A stretch of 46,084 bases of DNA from Mediterranea massiliensis (lineage in GTDB: Bacteria; Bacteroidota; Bacteroidia; Bacteroidales; Bacteroidaceae), in the NCBI GenBank assembly GCA_015060685.1, contig SUXZ01000019.1, positions 1 through 46,084 of the forward strand, in the 5' to 3' direction. The notes under the pieces are model-generated. The model did no database searches. It was given only the letters and a program-made list of their open reading frames with translations, and was not told the DNA's origin. Each line of letters begins with the position of its first letter. Position 1 is the first letter of the stretch. The position numbers and the translations under genes were made by a program. Below, piece after piece: positions 23,474 through 32,409 of the stretch.

Positions 23474-24847
23474 TTAATCAATGGCTTCGCCTTTTAGGGT
23501 AGCCGAACTACACTCGGTGATGCGCACACGGACAAAATCGCCAATGCGGTGCTGTCCACGGTCGAACACCACCACACGGTTTTGCTCGGTGCGGCCAAAG
23601 AGCTGGTCGCTACTGCGTTTGGAAACGCCTTCGACAAGTACCTCGTAGGTCTTTCCCACACAACGCTCGTTGGCCTCGGCCGAAAGGCGGTTTTGCAAAG
23701 CAATGATTTCGTTCAAACGACGAATCTTCACCTCTTCGGGGATATCGTCGGGAAGGTGCTTGCTGGCATGCGTGCCGGGACGTTCGCTATACTTGAACAT
23801 AAAGGCTGCATCGTAGGCGCAAGCCTCCATTAAAGAGAGTGATTGCTGGTGGTCTTCCTCCGTTTCGCTATGGAAACCGGAGAAGATGTCGGTTGACAAA
23901 CCGCAATCGGGAATGATGCGACGGATGGCATCAACGCGTTCGAGATACCATTCGCGGTCGTACTTGCGGTTCATCAGTTTCAAAATGCGCGAACTGCCGC
24001 TTTGCACGGGCAAGTGGATGTGACGACAAACATTGGGTTCTTCGGCTATCACTTGCAGGGTTTCGTCGCTCATGTCCTTGGGGTGAGAGGTGGTGAAACG
24101 TACACGCATGTTGGGAACCGCATGCGCCACCATGCGCAACAGCATGGGGAAAGTGATGAGCCCTCCATCGGGCGACTGGAAACGATAGGAGTTGACATTT
24201 TGTCCTAACAGAGTCAGTTCTTTATAGCCTTTTTGCTGCAAATCGCGTGCTTCGTTCAGAATGCTTTCCACATCGCGACTACGTTCGCGCCCGCGAGTAT
24301 AGGGTACAATGCAATAGGTACAGAAGTTGTTGCAACCGCGCATGATGGATACAAAGCCGGAAATATGGTTACCGCAGATGCGCGAAGGAATGACATCGCG
24401 ATAAGTTTCGGTGGTAGAAAGTTGCACATTGATAGCCTTCTCGCCCACTTCGACCGCCGCCATCAACTCGGGCAACGACAAATAGGCATCGGGGCCACAT
24501 ACCACATCCACACCATGATGCTGAATCAAATCCTCTTTCACGCGTTCGGCCATACAGCCCAATACGCCCACAATGATTTTACGACCTTTCCGACGCATAG
24601 CCTGGAAGAACTCCAAGCGGTTCAGGATTTTCTGCTCAGCATTGTCGCGAATGGAACAGGTATTCATAAACACTGCATCGGCCTCGTCTAACGAGTCGGC
24701 CAACGAATAACCGGCCATCTGCATAATCGATGCCACCACTTCACTATCGGCTACGTTCATCTGACAGCCGTAAGTTTCGATAAACAATTTCTTGTTCTCA
24801 GTTGCTTCAGTTGCGGATTTTAAGTCCGCTCCCGTATTCTTTTCCAT
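23474..24847 (-). CDS. miaB: tRNA-2-methylthio-N6-dimethylallyladenosine synthase
   Basis: A 457-residue radical SAM methylthiotransferase. The N-terminal UPF0004 domain begins ETYGCQMNVADSE and carries three cluster-binding Cys (also NTCSIRDNA and GCMAERV). The radical SAM motif is CNNFCTYCIVPYTRG. A C-terminal TRAM domain covers about the last 65 residues. MiaB adds the methylthio group to i6A37 in tRNAs reading UNN codons. The start region is acidic and variable. A -7 element lies about 27 bp upstream. Confidence 0.96.
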   Translation of the reverse strand: MEKNTGADLKSATEATENKKLFIETYGCQMNVADSEVVASIMQMAGYSLADSLDEADAVFMNTCSIRDNAEQKILNRLEFFQAMRRKGRKIIVGVLGCMAERVKEDLIQHHGVDVVCGPDAYLSLPELMAAVEVGEKAINVQLSTTETYRDVIPSRICGNHISGFVSIMRGCNNFCTYCIVPYTRGRERSRDVESILNEARDLQQKGYKELTLLGQNVNSYRFQSPDGGLITFPMLLRMVAHAVPNMRVRFTTSHPKDMSDETLQVIAEEPNVCRHIHLPVQSGSSRILKLMNRKYDREWYLERVDAIRRIIPDCGLSTDIFSGFHSETEEDHQQSLSLMEACAYDAAFMFKYSERPGTHASKHLPDDIPEEVKIRRLNEIIALQNRLSAEANERCVGKTYEVLVEGVSKRSSDQLFGRTEQNRVVVFDRGQHRIGDFVRVRITECSSATLKGEAID

Positions 24848-24873
24848 AAAACAAATGATATTAATAACGGCAC

Positions 24874-24881
24874 AAAGATAA
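24874..24881 (-). promoter_or_regulatory. -7 element for miaB
   Basis: Minus-strand TATCTTTG, a perfect match to TAnnTTTG, about 27 bp before the miaB start. Confidence 0.55.
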
Positions 24882-24992
24882 CGTTTTGACTTGAAACAAT
24901 GGTCTAAAACAACAAAAATAAGGTAGTTTTATGATAAAAATAGCAGATTTCTCTAAATTTTGTTAATTTGATGAACTTTTTTTCTCAATATA

Positions 24993-25024
24993 TTTGGTGG
25001 GTATAAAAATTATGCTCATCTTTG
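24993..25024 (+). promoter_or_regulatory. Promoter of the small RNA candidate
   Basis: TTTG at 24993-24996 and CATCTTTG at 25017-25024 with 20 bp between. This is a good Bacteroidota promoter with one mismatch in the -7 element. No start codon follows in a sensible frame. Confidence 0.6.
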
Positions 25025-25028
25025 CAAC

Positions 25029-25107
25029 CGAAAGAAACATTAGATTTTTTCATAGTTAAGGTTTAGGTTAAAAGGCAAAGGGGTAGCTGTGAAGCTGCCT
25101 CTTTTTA
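25029..25107 (+). ncRNA. Candidate small RNA of about 78 nt
   Basis: The interval has its own promoter, no open frame and its own terminator (GGGTAGCT with AGCTGCCT around GTGA at about 25081-25100, then CTTTTTATTTT). The next gene has a separate promoter at 25149-25156, so this is unlikely to be just a leader. The AT-rich, largely unpaired 5' part (25029-25075) would be free to base-pair with targets. No Rfam family was assigned. Confidence 0.6.
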
Positions 25108-25148
25108 TTTTATTATTATTTATAGCATTATAATCGAATAAAATAACG

Positions 25149-25156
25149 TATCTTTG
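25149..25156 (+). promoter_or_regulatory. -7 element for the small acidic protein gene
   Basis: TATCTTTG lies 27 bp upstream of the ATG at 25183. The CoA-transferase gene 31 bp further on may share this transcript. Confidence 0.6.
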
Positions 25157-25182
25157 TCACACCAAACAATAAATGTAACATT

Positions 25183-25557
25183 ATGGAAGAATGGACCCCC
25201 TTATTGGTTGTTGTCATAGGAATCATGTTCAGTTTCTTCAAGAAGAAATTCAACGACAGCAGTGAAGACGACTACGATTTAGATGACGAACCTTCCGATT
25301 ACAACTTCGAAGAGGTTGAAATGCAGGAAGTGCCCAAGCCTGCACCTGCTGCAACAACCCCACCCAAACCGCGTCCGTTTATCCAACAACCAACCACACA
25401 CAACAAAAACACCAACAACTATACCCGCCCCATAACACCTTCCGCCAAACAAATGGTGACGGAAGAGAAAGCCAACGAAGAGTTTCAGATAAACTCGGCA
25501 GAAGAGGCACGTAAAGCAATTATTTGGGGAGAGATTTTGCAACGAAAACACTTTTGA
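25183..25557 (+). CDS. Small membrane-anchored acidic protein of unknown function
   Basis: A 124-residue protein. One N-terminal hydrophobic segment (PLLVVVIGIMFSFF) is followed by a basic patch (KKKF), a strongly acidic stretch (DSSEDDYDLDDE), a Pro/Thr/Asn-rich linker and a conserved C-terminal tail (EEARKAIIWGEILQRKHF). This tail is common at the end of small Bacteroidota proteins. It precedes the CoA transferase by 31 bp. The function is not known. Confidence 0.75.
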   Translation: MEEWTPLLVVVIGIMFSFFKKKFNDSSEDDYDLDDEPSDYNFEEVEMQEVPKPAPAATTPPKPRPFIQQPTTHNKNTNNYTRPITPSAKQMVTEEKANEEFQINSAEEARKAIIWGEILQRKHF

Positions 25558-25588
25558 ACAAAATATAGGTATTAAAACATAAATAAAA

Positions 25589-27085
25589 ATGGCATTGAAA
25601 TTTATCTCGGCAGCCGAAGCTGCCAGCCATATCAAACATGGCATGAACATTGGCTTGAGCGGTTTTACACCAGCCGGTACCGCTAAGGCCGTAACAGCCG
25701 AATTGGCTAAAATTGCTGAAGCAGAGCATGCAAAAGGTAACCCATTCCAAATCGGTATCTTTACCGGTGCATCAACCGGCGACTCTTGCGACGGTGTACT
25801 TTCACGCGTAAAGGCTATCCGCTATCGCGCCCCTTACACCACCAACCCCGACTTCCGCAAGGCAGTGAACAACGGAGAAATAGCTTATAACGACATCCAC
25901 TTGTCGCAAATGGCACAAGAGGTGCGCTACGGATTCATGGGTAAAGTGGATGTAGCCATCCTCGAAGCATGCGAAGTGACCGAAGACGGTAAAATCTACC
26001 TGACTGCTGCCGGTGGTATCTCGCCCACAGTAGCCCGCTTGGCCGACAAGGTGATTGTTGAGTTGAATGCAGCACACAGCAAAGCCGGTATGGGCTTGCA
26101 CGACGTATACGAACCACTCGACCCTCCTTATCGTCGCGAAATACCTATTTATAAGGTAAACGACCGCATCGGAAAACCCTACGTACAAGTAGATCCTAAG
26201 AAGATTGTTGGTGTGGTAGAAACCAACTGGCCCGACGAAGCCCGCTCGTTTAGTGCTGCCGACCCTGTGACCGACAAGATTGGCGAACGCGTAGCCGAAT
26301 TCCTGGTATCGGACATGAAGCGTGGCATCATTCCAAGCACATTCCTGCCACTCCAATCGGGTGTAGGAAACATTGCCAACGCCGTGTTGGGTGCTCTTGG
26401 CCGCTCTGAAGCCATCCCTGCATTCGACGTTTACACAGAAGTTATCCAAAACTCGGTTGTAGGTCTTATCCGCGACGGCCGTGTGAAGTTTGCTTCCGGT
26501 TGCTCACTGACCGTAACCAACGACTGCTTGAACGAGATCTACGAAAATATGGATTTCTATCGCGACAAGTTGGTACTTCGTCCGTCAGAAATCTCTAACA
26601 GCCCCGAAATTATCCGTCGCTTAGGCGTTATCTCTATTAATACCGCTATCGAAACCGACCTTTACGGAAACGTAAACTCTACACACATCAGCGGTACCAA
26701 GATGATGAACGGTATCGGTGGTTCGGGCGACTTTACCCGCAACGCCTACATCTCAATCTTTACTTGCCCATCGGTAGCCAAGGAAGGTAAGATTAGTGCC
26801 ATCGTGCCAATGATTTCGCACCACGACCAAACCGAACACGATGTGAACATCATCGTTACCGAACAAGGTGTGGCCGACCTCCGCGGCAAGAGTCCTAAGG
26901 AACGCGCACAACTGATTATCGAAAACTGTGCTCACCCCGACTACAAGCAATTGCTTTGGGACTACCTGAAACTGACCGATGGAAAGGCACAAACTCCACA
27001 CTTGGTGCAAGCCGCTTTGGGTATGCACGCCGAGTTGGCCAAGAGTGGCGATATGCGCAATACTGATTGGAAGAAGTATCTCTAA
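25589..27085 (+). CDS. Acetyl-CoA hydrolase/transferase family (succinyl-CoA:acetate CoA-transferase type)
   Basis: A 498-residue cytoplasmic enzyme of class I CoA transferases. The N-terminal half begins SAAEAASHIKHGMNIGLSGF and contains IGIFTGASTG. The C-terminal half carries the conserved Glu in FDVYTEVIQN and the block GIGGSGDFTRNAY, with ITEQGVADLRGKSP-like VTEQGVADLRG. In anaerobic Bacteroidales this family moves CoA between succinyl-CoA or propionyl-CoA and acetate, linking acetate formation to ATP and succinate/propionate metabolism. A strong terminator follows, and codon use looks like that of a highly expressed gene. The exact substrate pair cannot be fixed from sequence. Confidence 0.92.
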   Translation: MALKFISAAEAASHIKHGMNIGLSGFTPAGTAKAVTAELAKIAEAEHAKGNPFQIGIFTGASTGDSCDGVLSRVKAIRYRAPYTTNPDFRKAVNNGEIAYNDIHLSQMAQEVRYGFMGKVDVAILEACEVTEDGKIYLTAAGGISPTVARLADKVIVELNAAHSKAGMGLHDVYEPLDPPYRREIPIYKVNDRIGKPYVQVDPKKIVGVVETNWPDEARSFSAADPVTDKIGERVAEFLVSDMKRGIIPSTFLPLQSGVGNIANAVLGALGRSEAIPAFDVYTEVIQNSVVGLIRDGRVKFASGCSLTVTNDCLNEIYENMDFYRDKLVLRPSEISNSPEIIRRLGVISINTAIETDLYGNVNSTHISGTKMMNGIGGSGDFTRNAYISIFTCPSVAKEGKISAIVPMISHHDQTEHDVNIIVTEQGVADLRGKSPKERAQLIIENCAHPDYKQLLWDYLKLTDGKAQTPHLVQAALGMHAELAKSGDMRNTDWKKYL

Positions 27086-27104
27086 GATACGTTCTATATT
27101 GAAT

Positions 27105-27140
27105 AAAAAGAGGAGCATTCAAAAAATGCTCCTCTTTTTT
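27105..27140. terminator. Bidirectional terminator between the CoA transferase and dacB
   Basis: A perfect stem (27105-27119 with 27125-27139) with A-run and T-run flanks, so it can stop both convergent transcripts. Confidence 0.9.
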
Positions 27141-28573
27141 TATCTATATCCACATAAAAACTCGCAAACCTTATCTTGCAACAGGCGGGCATCGCGATGC
27201 CTCAGGTGATTCTGATTCAAAATAGCAAAGGCTACCTGGTGGCCGTTGGGCATGGTAAGGTAGCCGGCCAGCGTACAGATACCTGTAACCGTGCCGGTCT
27301 TTGCGCGTACCTTCCTATAAGCTGGAGAACCTCGCCGCATACGCGATTGCAACGTGCCGTCTATACCGGCAATAGGCAACGATTGGTAGATGGCGTGATA
27401 AATATCCGGATGTGTGTATGCAAAACGAAGGAAGGCAACCAACAATTCGGGCGAAACGGCATTGTAGTTAGACAAGCCGCAACCATCGACCACGCGATAG
27501 TTTGATGGATTGTATCCCAAACGCTCGATGCTCTGTTCTATCTGCTCGATGGCTTCGTCGGAAGAGAGGTGGCGTTCGCCGGTGGCCTGAAGAGCCAAGC
27601 GGTAGAACATGGCTTCGGCATTCAGATTGTCGCTCTCCTTCATCATCTCGTCTAATACCATTTGGATAGGGGTTTCGTAGGTAGCCAACAGGAAACAACT
27701 ATCGTTACGATGCAGTTCCTGAAAAGCATAAGGAGCATCAAACTGCACGCCGCGCGCTTGCAAACGCTCTTGAAGAGTGTGCATGAAGAATCGCTCCGGC
27801 TTGTACACGTTTACTCTGTCTGTCCGCTTTCTGGCTACATTGCCCGAGGCAACCAATTCATTGCCGTTCTCCAGCCAATTGCGAGAAAGTTCGTACTTGC
27901 CGGCTTCGGGAGATGCCGACAAGGTGTTGTTCCTTATATTATAATAGGTGGAAAGCGGTTTGGCGCTCAGCTCGGCAGGCATACCCTTGGTAGTGGGTAT
28001 CACCTCCACTTCCACGGCACCTTTGTGCAACATCAATGGCGACAAGTAGGGTTGGTAAGCATTCGGATTGTCATCCCAGGCCCAGCCGCTACCCCAATAG
28101 ATGGAGTCTTTCATTGACACATCGCCATATAAACGGCCTTTGACATGACTAAATGACAAAGATGAGAGAATCGATACCAACGAATCGAGTGCCTCGTCGT
28201 TGAACTCCGGATCCATTGCCCCAATCACATAAACGTCGCCATAAAGCGTGTCTTGCTCAATAAATCCCTGCGCCCATACCTCGGTGCGGAAAGGCTCGCT
28301 GCCTTGCGGATGTGCCAAAGCCGAGATGGCGGTAATCAACTTCATGGTAGATGCCGGACGCGATAACTTTTCTGCTTCGTAAGCATAAATCGGTTGGTTG
28401 TCTGTCAGGTCGTAAGCATAAATCCCGACATGGGAAAAAGCGGGCAAATGCGCTTCTACCAACGAATCGAGTTGCGAAGAGAGGTTGCTTGTTACCTCGC
28501 CGGTTGTCTGTGCAAGAGAATTGGCAATAAAACAACAATAAATTGCTATAATGAAAAGCGTACGAACTTTCAT
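27140..28573 (-). CDS. dacB: D-alanyl-D-alanine carboxypeptidase/endopeptidase (PBP4, peptidase S13)
   Basis: A 477-residue periplasmic enzyme with a signal peptide (MKVRTLFIIAIYCCFIANSLAQ). All three active-site motifs are present: SxxK in SRPASTMKL near residue 70, SxN in GCGLSNYN, and KTGT near residue 430. The family cleaves D-Ala-D-Ala and peptide crosslinks in peptidoglycan. The frame begins at 28603, but the signal peptide points to ATG 28573, four bases after the stop of lpdA, so the two genes are probably one transcript. Confidence 0.93.
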   Translation of the reverse strand: MKVRTLFIIAIYCCFIANSLAQTTGEVTSNLSSQLDSLVEAHLPAFSHVGIYAYDLTDNQPIYAYEAEKLSRPASTMKLITAISALAHPQGSEPFRTEVWAQGFIEQDTLYGDVYVIGAMDPEFNDEALDSLVSILSSLSFSHVKGRLYGDVSMKDSIYWGSGWAWDDNPNAYQPYLSPLMLHKGAVEVEVIPTTKGMPAELSAKPLSTYYNIRNNTLSASPEAGKYELSRNWLENGNELVASGNVARKRTDRVNVYKPERFFMHTLQERLQARGVQFDAPYAFQELHRNDSCFLLATYETPIQMVLDEMMKESDNLNAEAMFYRLALQATGERHLSSDEAIEQIEQSIERLGYNPSNYRVVDGCGLSNYNAVSPELLVAFLRFAYTHPDIYHAIYQSLPIAGIDGTLQSRMRRGSPAYRKVRAKTGTVTGICTLAGYLTMPNGHQVAFAILNQNHLRHRDARLLQDKVCEFLCGYR

Positions 28574-28577
28574 AAAA

Positions 28578-29924
28578 CTACACAGTTTCTTTAAAGATCT
28601 CACCTACCGTAGGATGTGGAAAGACCATCTGTTTCCACTCGTCGGCCTTCAGATTCAAGGTGATGGCCATGCCGGCAAGCATGATGATTTCGGAGGCCGG
28701 ATTGCCTAAAAGGTGTGCGCCAAGCACGGTATCGTCTTCGGCAACAAGCACTTTGCAAACGCCGTTAACTCCTTCGTTCTCAGCAACAAATCGTCCGCTA
28801 TACGCCATGGGCAACTGCTTTACGGTATAGGCTATACCTTGTTGCTTTAAGCTCTCTTCGGTGGCTCCTACTCCGGCAATCTCGGGGTTGGTATATACCA
28901 CGCCGGGGATGGCCCGATAGCTCATTGCATCGTTCTTGCCCAGGATGGCATGTACGGCTACTTCTGCCTCGCGCACGGCGGTGTGGGCCAATAGCGAGCG
29001 GCCGTTCAAATCGCCACAGGCATAAACACCTGCTACCGAAGTTTGTAAATGCTCATCTACCCAGATTGTACCCCGTTCGGTGCGCTTCAAGTTCAGGTTT
29101 TCCAATCCGTAGCCCTCTGTCACCGGTTTGCGGCCTACACTGAGCAACACTTTTTCGGCTTCTACTGAGTGGGTACCTTCGGTATTTTCGTAGGAGATTG
29201 TTATCGAATTATCTTTCCCTACTAAGGAAATGACTTTAGTGTTAAGTAAAAATTGCACGCCACGTTTGGCATACTCGGCACGCAACATGGCCGAAAGCTC
29301 CTTGTCCATGCCACCAAGTATCTCGTCGAGCATTTCGATGACGGTTACTTTCACCCCCATGCTACAGAAATATGAGGCAAACTCCATGCCGATGACTCCA
29401 CCACCGACAATAACGAGCGATTGCGGCAACTCTTTGCAATCCAGCGCATCACGGTGTGTCCAATAAGGCACTTCGCTTACACCCGGAATGGGCGGTACGA
29501 ACGTTTCCGAGCCGGTGCAAAGCAACAGGTTGTCGCACTGATACTGTTCTTCGCCACATTGTATATGATTCTTGTCCAACACAATTGCTTCGCCGCTGAT
29601 AACGGTTACACCGGCATTTGTCAGCTTGCCTTTGATGCCCAACACCAGTTTGCGAACCACCTTTTGCTTGCGTGCAACGATTTTGGGCACATCGGCTTCG
29701 GCCTCGCCCACCTTCACGGCATACTTCGAAGCATGTCGGGCAGCATCGAGCGTCTTGGCCGAATAGAGCAAGGTTTTGGTAGGAATGCATCCCTCGTTCA
29801 GGCAAACGCCACCTAAGTTTTTCTTCTCGAACAACACTACACTAAGGCCCGCTTTTCCGGCAATTTCTGCTGCTGTATATCCGGCTGGGCCACCACCGAT
29901 AATCGCTAACTGATAATTGTTCAT
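28578..29924 (-). CDS. lpdA: Dihydrolipoyl dehydrogenase
   Basis: A 448-residue flavoprotein. FAD-binding GGGPAGYTAAE lies at the N-terminus, followed by the redox disulfide motif GGVCLNEGCIPTKTL. The NAD-binding GGGVIGMEFASYF and GDLNGRSLLAHTA follow, and the C-terminal HPTVGE has the catalytic His-Glu. It oxidises protein-bound dihydrolipoamide in 2-oxoacid dehydrogenase complexes or the glycine cleavage system; none of those partners is in the window. ATG 29924 (MNNYQLAI) replaces the longer TTG start, which lies next to the promoter. Confidence 0.94.
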   Translation of the reverse strand: MNNYQLAIIGGGPAGYTAAEIAGKAGLSVVLFEKKNLGGVCLNEGCIPTKTLLYSAKTLDAARHASKYAVKVGEAEADVPKIVARKQKVVRKLVLGIKGKLTNAGVTVISGEAIVLDKNHIQCGEEQYQCDNLLLCTGSETFVPPIPGVSEVPYWTHRDALDCKELPQSLVIVGGGVIGMEFASYFCSMGVKVTVIEMLDEILGGMDKELSAMLRAEYAKRGVQFLLNTKVISLVGKDNSITISYENTEGTHSVEAEKVLLSVGRKPVTEGYGLENLNLKRTERGTIWVDEHLQTSVAGVYACGDLNGRSLLAHTAVREAEVAVHAILGKNDAMSYRAIPGVVYTNPEIAGVGATEESLKQQGIAYTVKQLPMAYSGRFVAENEGVNGVCKVLVAEDDTVLGAHLLGNPASEIIMLAGMAITLNLKADEWKQMVFPHPTVGEIFKETV

Positions 29925-29945
29925 TTCCAACAAATTTATTTTTTG

Positions 29946-29953
29946 CAAAGATA
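29946..29953 (-). promoter_or_regulatory. -7 element for lpdA-dacB
   Basis: Minus-strand TATCTTTG, 22 bp before the lpdA ATG. Confidence 0.6.
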
Positions 29954-29975
29954 GAATATTAATTGAAAAATTTGC

Positions 29976-29983
29976 TATTTTTG
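29976..29983 (+). promoter_or_regulatory. -7 element for the ferritin gene
   Basis: TATTTTTG, 31 bp before the ferritin ATG. It faces the lpdA promoter in a 90-bp divergent spacer. Confidence 0.6.
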
Positions 29984-30013
29984 CAAAACAATAACCCTTT
30001 AATACGTACGATT

Positions 30014-30538
30014 ATGTTAAGTCAAAAATTACACGATGCTATCAATGCGCAAATAAATGCCGAATTATGGTCGGCTTATCTCTATCTTGCCATGTCTATG
30101 GATGCTGAGAACAAAGGTCAAAAAGGTGTAGCCAACTGGTTCTACGTTCAATTCCAAGAAGAACAAGACCATGCACGCATCTTTATGAACTACCTGAACT
30201 CGCGCGATGCCAAAGTAACCCTCCTCCCCATCGAAGAGGTGCCCGCCACTTGGGACTCTGTTTTGGCCATGTTCCAACAAACCCTTGCACACGAGAAGAA
30301 GGTGACCGCACTCATCAATAACCTGGCTGCTATTGCCAACGAAGACCGCGACTTCGCCTCTATCAACCGCCTGAACTGGTTCATCGACGAACAAGTGGAA
30401 GAGGAAGAGAATGCACGCGACATGATTGCCGCCTTCGAAGCTGTAGAAGATAATAAATATGGTTTGTATATGCTTGACAAAGAGCTTGCCGCCCGCACAT
30501 ACACCACCCCATCTCCGCTTGCAACAACAGCCGAATAA
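30014..30538 (+). CDS. ftnA: Non-haem ferritin
   Basis: A 174-residue four-helix ferritin. The di-iron ligands are visible: Glu in NAELWSAYLYLAM, the EExxH of QEEQDHARIF, and Glu/Gln positions in FIDEQVEEEENA. Ferritin stores iron in a 24-subunit cage and limits Fenton chemistry, which suits an anaerobe exposed to oxygen. The frame is open from 29963, but ATG 30014 (MLSQKLHDAINAQ) is the family start. It is a single-gene transcript with its own promoter and terminator. Confidence 0.95.
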   Translation: MLSQKLHDAINAQINAELWSAYLYLAMSMDAENKGQKGVANWFYVQFQEEQDHARIFMNYLNSRDAKVTLLPIEEVPATWDSVLAMFQQTLAHEKKVTALINNLAAIANEDRDFASINRLNWFIDEQVEEEENARDMIAAFEAVEDNKYGLYMLDKELAARTYTTPSPLATTAE

Positions 30539-30549
30539 AAATACAAAAT

Positions 30550-30582
30550 CAACCTCCGAAACCCTTCGGGGGTTGTTTTTTA
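30550..30582 (+). terminator. Terminator after ferritin
   Basis: An 11-bp stem (30550-30560 with 30565-30575) around ACCC, followed by TTTTTTA. Confidence 0.85.
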
Positions 30583-30614
30583 TCCGAAAACATACAAAGA
30601 ACAGATATATTTTG

Positions 30615-30622
30615 TAGTTTTG
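30615..30622 (+). promoter_or_regulatory. -7 element for nadB
   Basis: TAGTTTTG fits TAnnTTTG and is 23 bp before the nadB ATG. Confidence 0.55.
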
Positions 30623-30644
30623 CAACAGAAACAACAACTTCATT

Positions 30645-32213
30645 ATGGTTAGAAAATTCGATTTCCTCGTCATCGGCTCAGGAATTGCCGGTATGAGTTT
30701 TGCGCTGAAAGTAGCCAAAAAAGGTAGTGTAGCCCTGATCTGCAAGGCAGAGTTGGAAGAAGCAAACACCTACTTTGCACAAGGAGGCATCGCCTCGGTA
30801 ACCGACATGAAGGTGGACAACTTCGACAAACACATCGAAGACACCATGATTGCCGGCGACTGGATTAGCGACCGCGAAGCCGTGGAAAAGGTAGTGCGTA
30901 ACGCACCCGAACAGATTAAAGCACTGATTGACTGGGGAGTGGATTTCGACAAGAAGGAAGATGGCGAGTTCGACCTGCACAAAGAGGGCGGACACTCCGA
31001 ATTCCGCATCCTACACCATAAGGACAACACCGGCGCCGAGATACAAACTTCGCTCATCGAAACCGTCAAGGCCAACCCCAACATCACCATCTTCAAGAAC
31101 CACTATGCCGTAGAGATAATCACCCAGCACCACATGGGCATCATCGTTACGCGCTACACGCCGGGCATCAAATGCTTCGGTGCATACATCCTGAACGAGG
31201 AAACCGGACAGGTAGATACCTTCCTATCGAAAGTAACCATCATGGCTACAGGCGGTTGCGAAGCCGTTTACCGCCAAACTACCAACCCGCTTGTTGCCAC
31301 CGGCGACGGCATTGCCATGGTATATCGCGCCAAGGGTGTGGTGAAAGACATGGAGTTCATCCAATTCCACCCCACCGCCCTCTATCATCCGGGCGACCGC
31401 CCTTCGTTCCTCATCACCGAGGCCATGCGCGGATATGGCGGTGTGCTTCGCACCAAAGACGGCAAGGAGTTTATGCAGAAGTACGACGAACGCCTCTCAT
31501 TGGCTCCCCGCGACATCGTAGCCCGCGCCATCGACAACGAAATGAAACTTCGTGGCGAAGAGCATGTCTATCTGGATGTTACCCACAAAGACCCGGAAGA
31601 GACCAAGCAACACTTCCCCAACATCTATAAGAAGTGCCTCAGCATAGGCATCGACATTACAAAAGACTATATCCCCGTGGCACCGGCTGCCCACTACCTG
31701 TGTGGCGGCATCAAGGTAGATTTGGACGGACAAAGCAGCATCCGCCGTCTCTATGCCATTGGCGAATGTTCGTGTACCGGCTTACACGGAGGTAATCGCT
31801 TGGCCAGCAACTCGTTGATAGAGGCCGTAGTCTATGCCGATGCAGCCGCCAAGCACGCCATGAGCGTTATCGACCGCTACGACTTCAACGAAGAGGATAT
31901 CCCCGAATGGAACGACGAAGGCACCATCAGCAACGAAGAGCGTGTACTCATCACCCAAAGCATGAAGGAGGTGAACCAAATCATGGAGGCCTACGTAGGT
32001 ATCGTGCGTAGCGACACCCGCTTGAAACGCGCCTGGAACCGTTTGGACATCCTCTACGAAGAGACCGAGCGCCTCTTCAAACGCAGCAAAGCCACCCGTG
32101 AGCTTTGCGAACTTCGCAACATGATCAACGTTGGCTACCTCATCACTCGCCAAGCCATGGAGCGAAAGGAAAGTCGTGGTCTGCACTATAGCATCGACTA
32201 TCCAAAGAAATAA
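30645..32213 (+). CDS. nadB: L-aspartate oxidase
   Basis: A 522-residue FAD enzyme. FAD-binding VIGSGIAGMSFAL is at the N-terminus. The family blocks are TYFAQGGIASV, VDFDKKEDGEFDLHKEGGHS, HKDNTGAEI, MEFIQFHPTAL, and the substrate-site SFLITEAMRGYGG, followed by LCGGIKVDLDG. A helical C-terminal domain follows. It oxidises L-aspartate to iminoaspartate (using fumarate or oxygen), the first step of de novo NAD synthesis. NadA, its partner, is encoded about 7 kb downstream at 39393. nadC is not in the window. Confidence 0.96.
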   Translation: MVRKFDFLVIGSGIAGMSFALKVAKKGSVALICKAELEEANTYFAQGGIASVTDMKVDNFDKHIEDTMIAGDWISDREAVEKVVRNAPEQIKALIDWGVDFDKKEDGEFDLHKEGGHSEFRILHHKDNTGAEIQTSLIETVKANPNITIFKNHYAVEIITQHHMGIIVTRYTPGIKCFGAYILNEETGQVDTFLSKVTIMATGGCEAVYRQTTNPLVATGDGIAMVYRAKGVVKDMEFIQFHPTALYHPGDRPSFLITEAMRGYGGVLRTKDGKEFMQKYDERLSLAPRDIVARAIDNEMKLRGEEHVYLDVTHKDPEETKQHFPNIYKKCLSIGIDITKDYIPVAPAAHYLCGGIKVDLDGQSSIRRLYAIGECSCTGLHGGNRLASNSLIEAVVYADAAAKHAMSVIDRYDFNEEDIPEWNDEGTISNEERVLITQSMKEVNQIMEAYVGIVRSDTRLKRAWNRLDILYEETERLFKRSKATRELCELRNMINVGYLITRQAMERKESRGLHYSIDYPKK

Positions 32214-32234
32214 ATTTCAATTTTCCAATAAAAG

Positions 32235-32274
32235 AAAATCCGTAATGCCAATCATGGCGCTACGGATTTTTTTA
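32235..32274 (+). terminator. Terminator after nadB
   Basis: The arms AAAATCCGTA (32235-32244) and TACGGATTTT (32261-32270) plus an inner GCCA/TGGC pairing, then TTTTA. Confidence 0.85.
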
Positions 32275-32328
32275 TCTACTAATTATCGTTAACCCACAAA
32301 ACCCGAAAATTTTCCCCGTTGGCTTTTT

Positions 32329-32393
32329 GCAGTTGCAAGACTTGCAATTGTAATTGCAAGACTTGGAATAGTAATTGCAAGTCTTGCAACTGC
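32329..32393. repeat. Array of TTGCAAGnCTTGCAA palindromes, 21-bp period
   Basis: Three 15-bp palindromes at 32333-32347, 32354-32368 (one mismatch) and 32375-32389 have centres exactly 21 bp apart, separated by six-base spacers. GCAG (32329) and CTGC (32390) extend the symmetry so that the whole array is itself an inverted repeat centred at 32361. It lies between the terminators of nadB and dinD. Confidence 0.85.
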
Positions 32394-32409
32394 AACTACC
32401 CTTAAGGAT

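Noticed and set aside
27105..27140. Attachment site
   Set aside because: It is an ordinary bidirectional terminator, with no second copy in the window.
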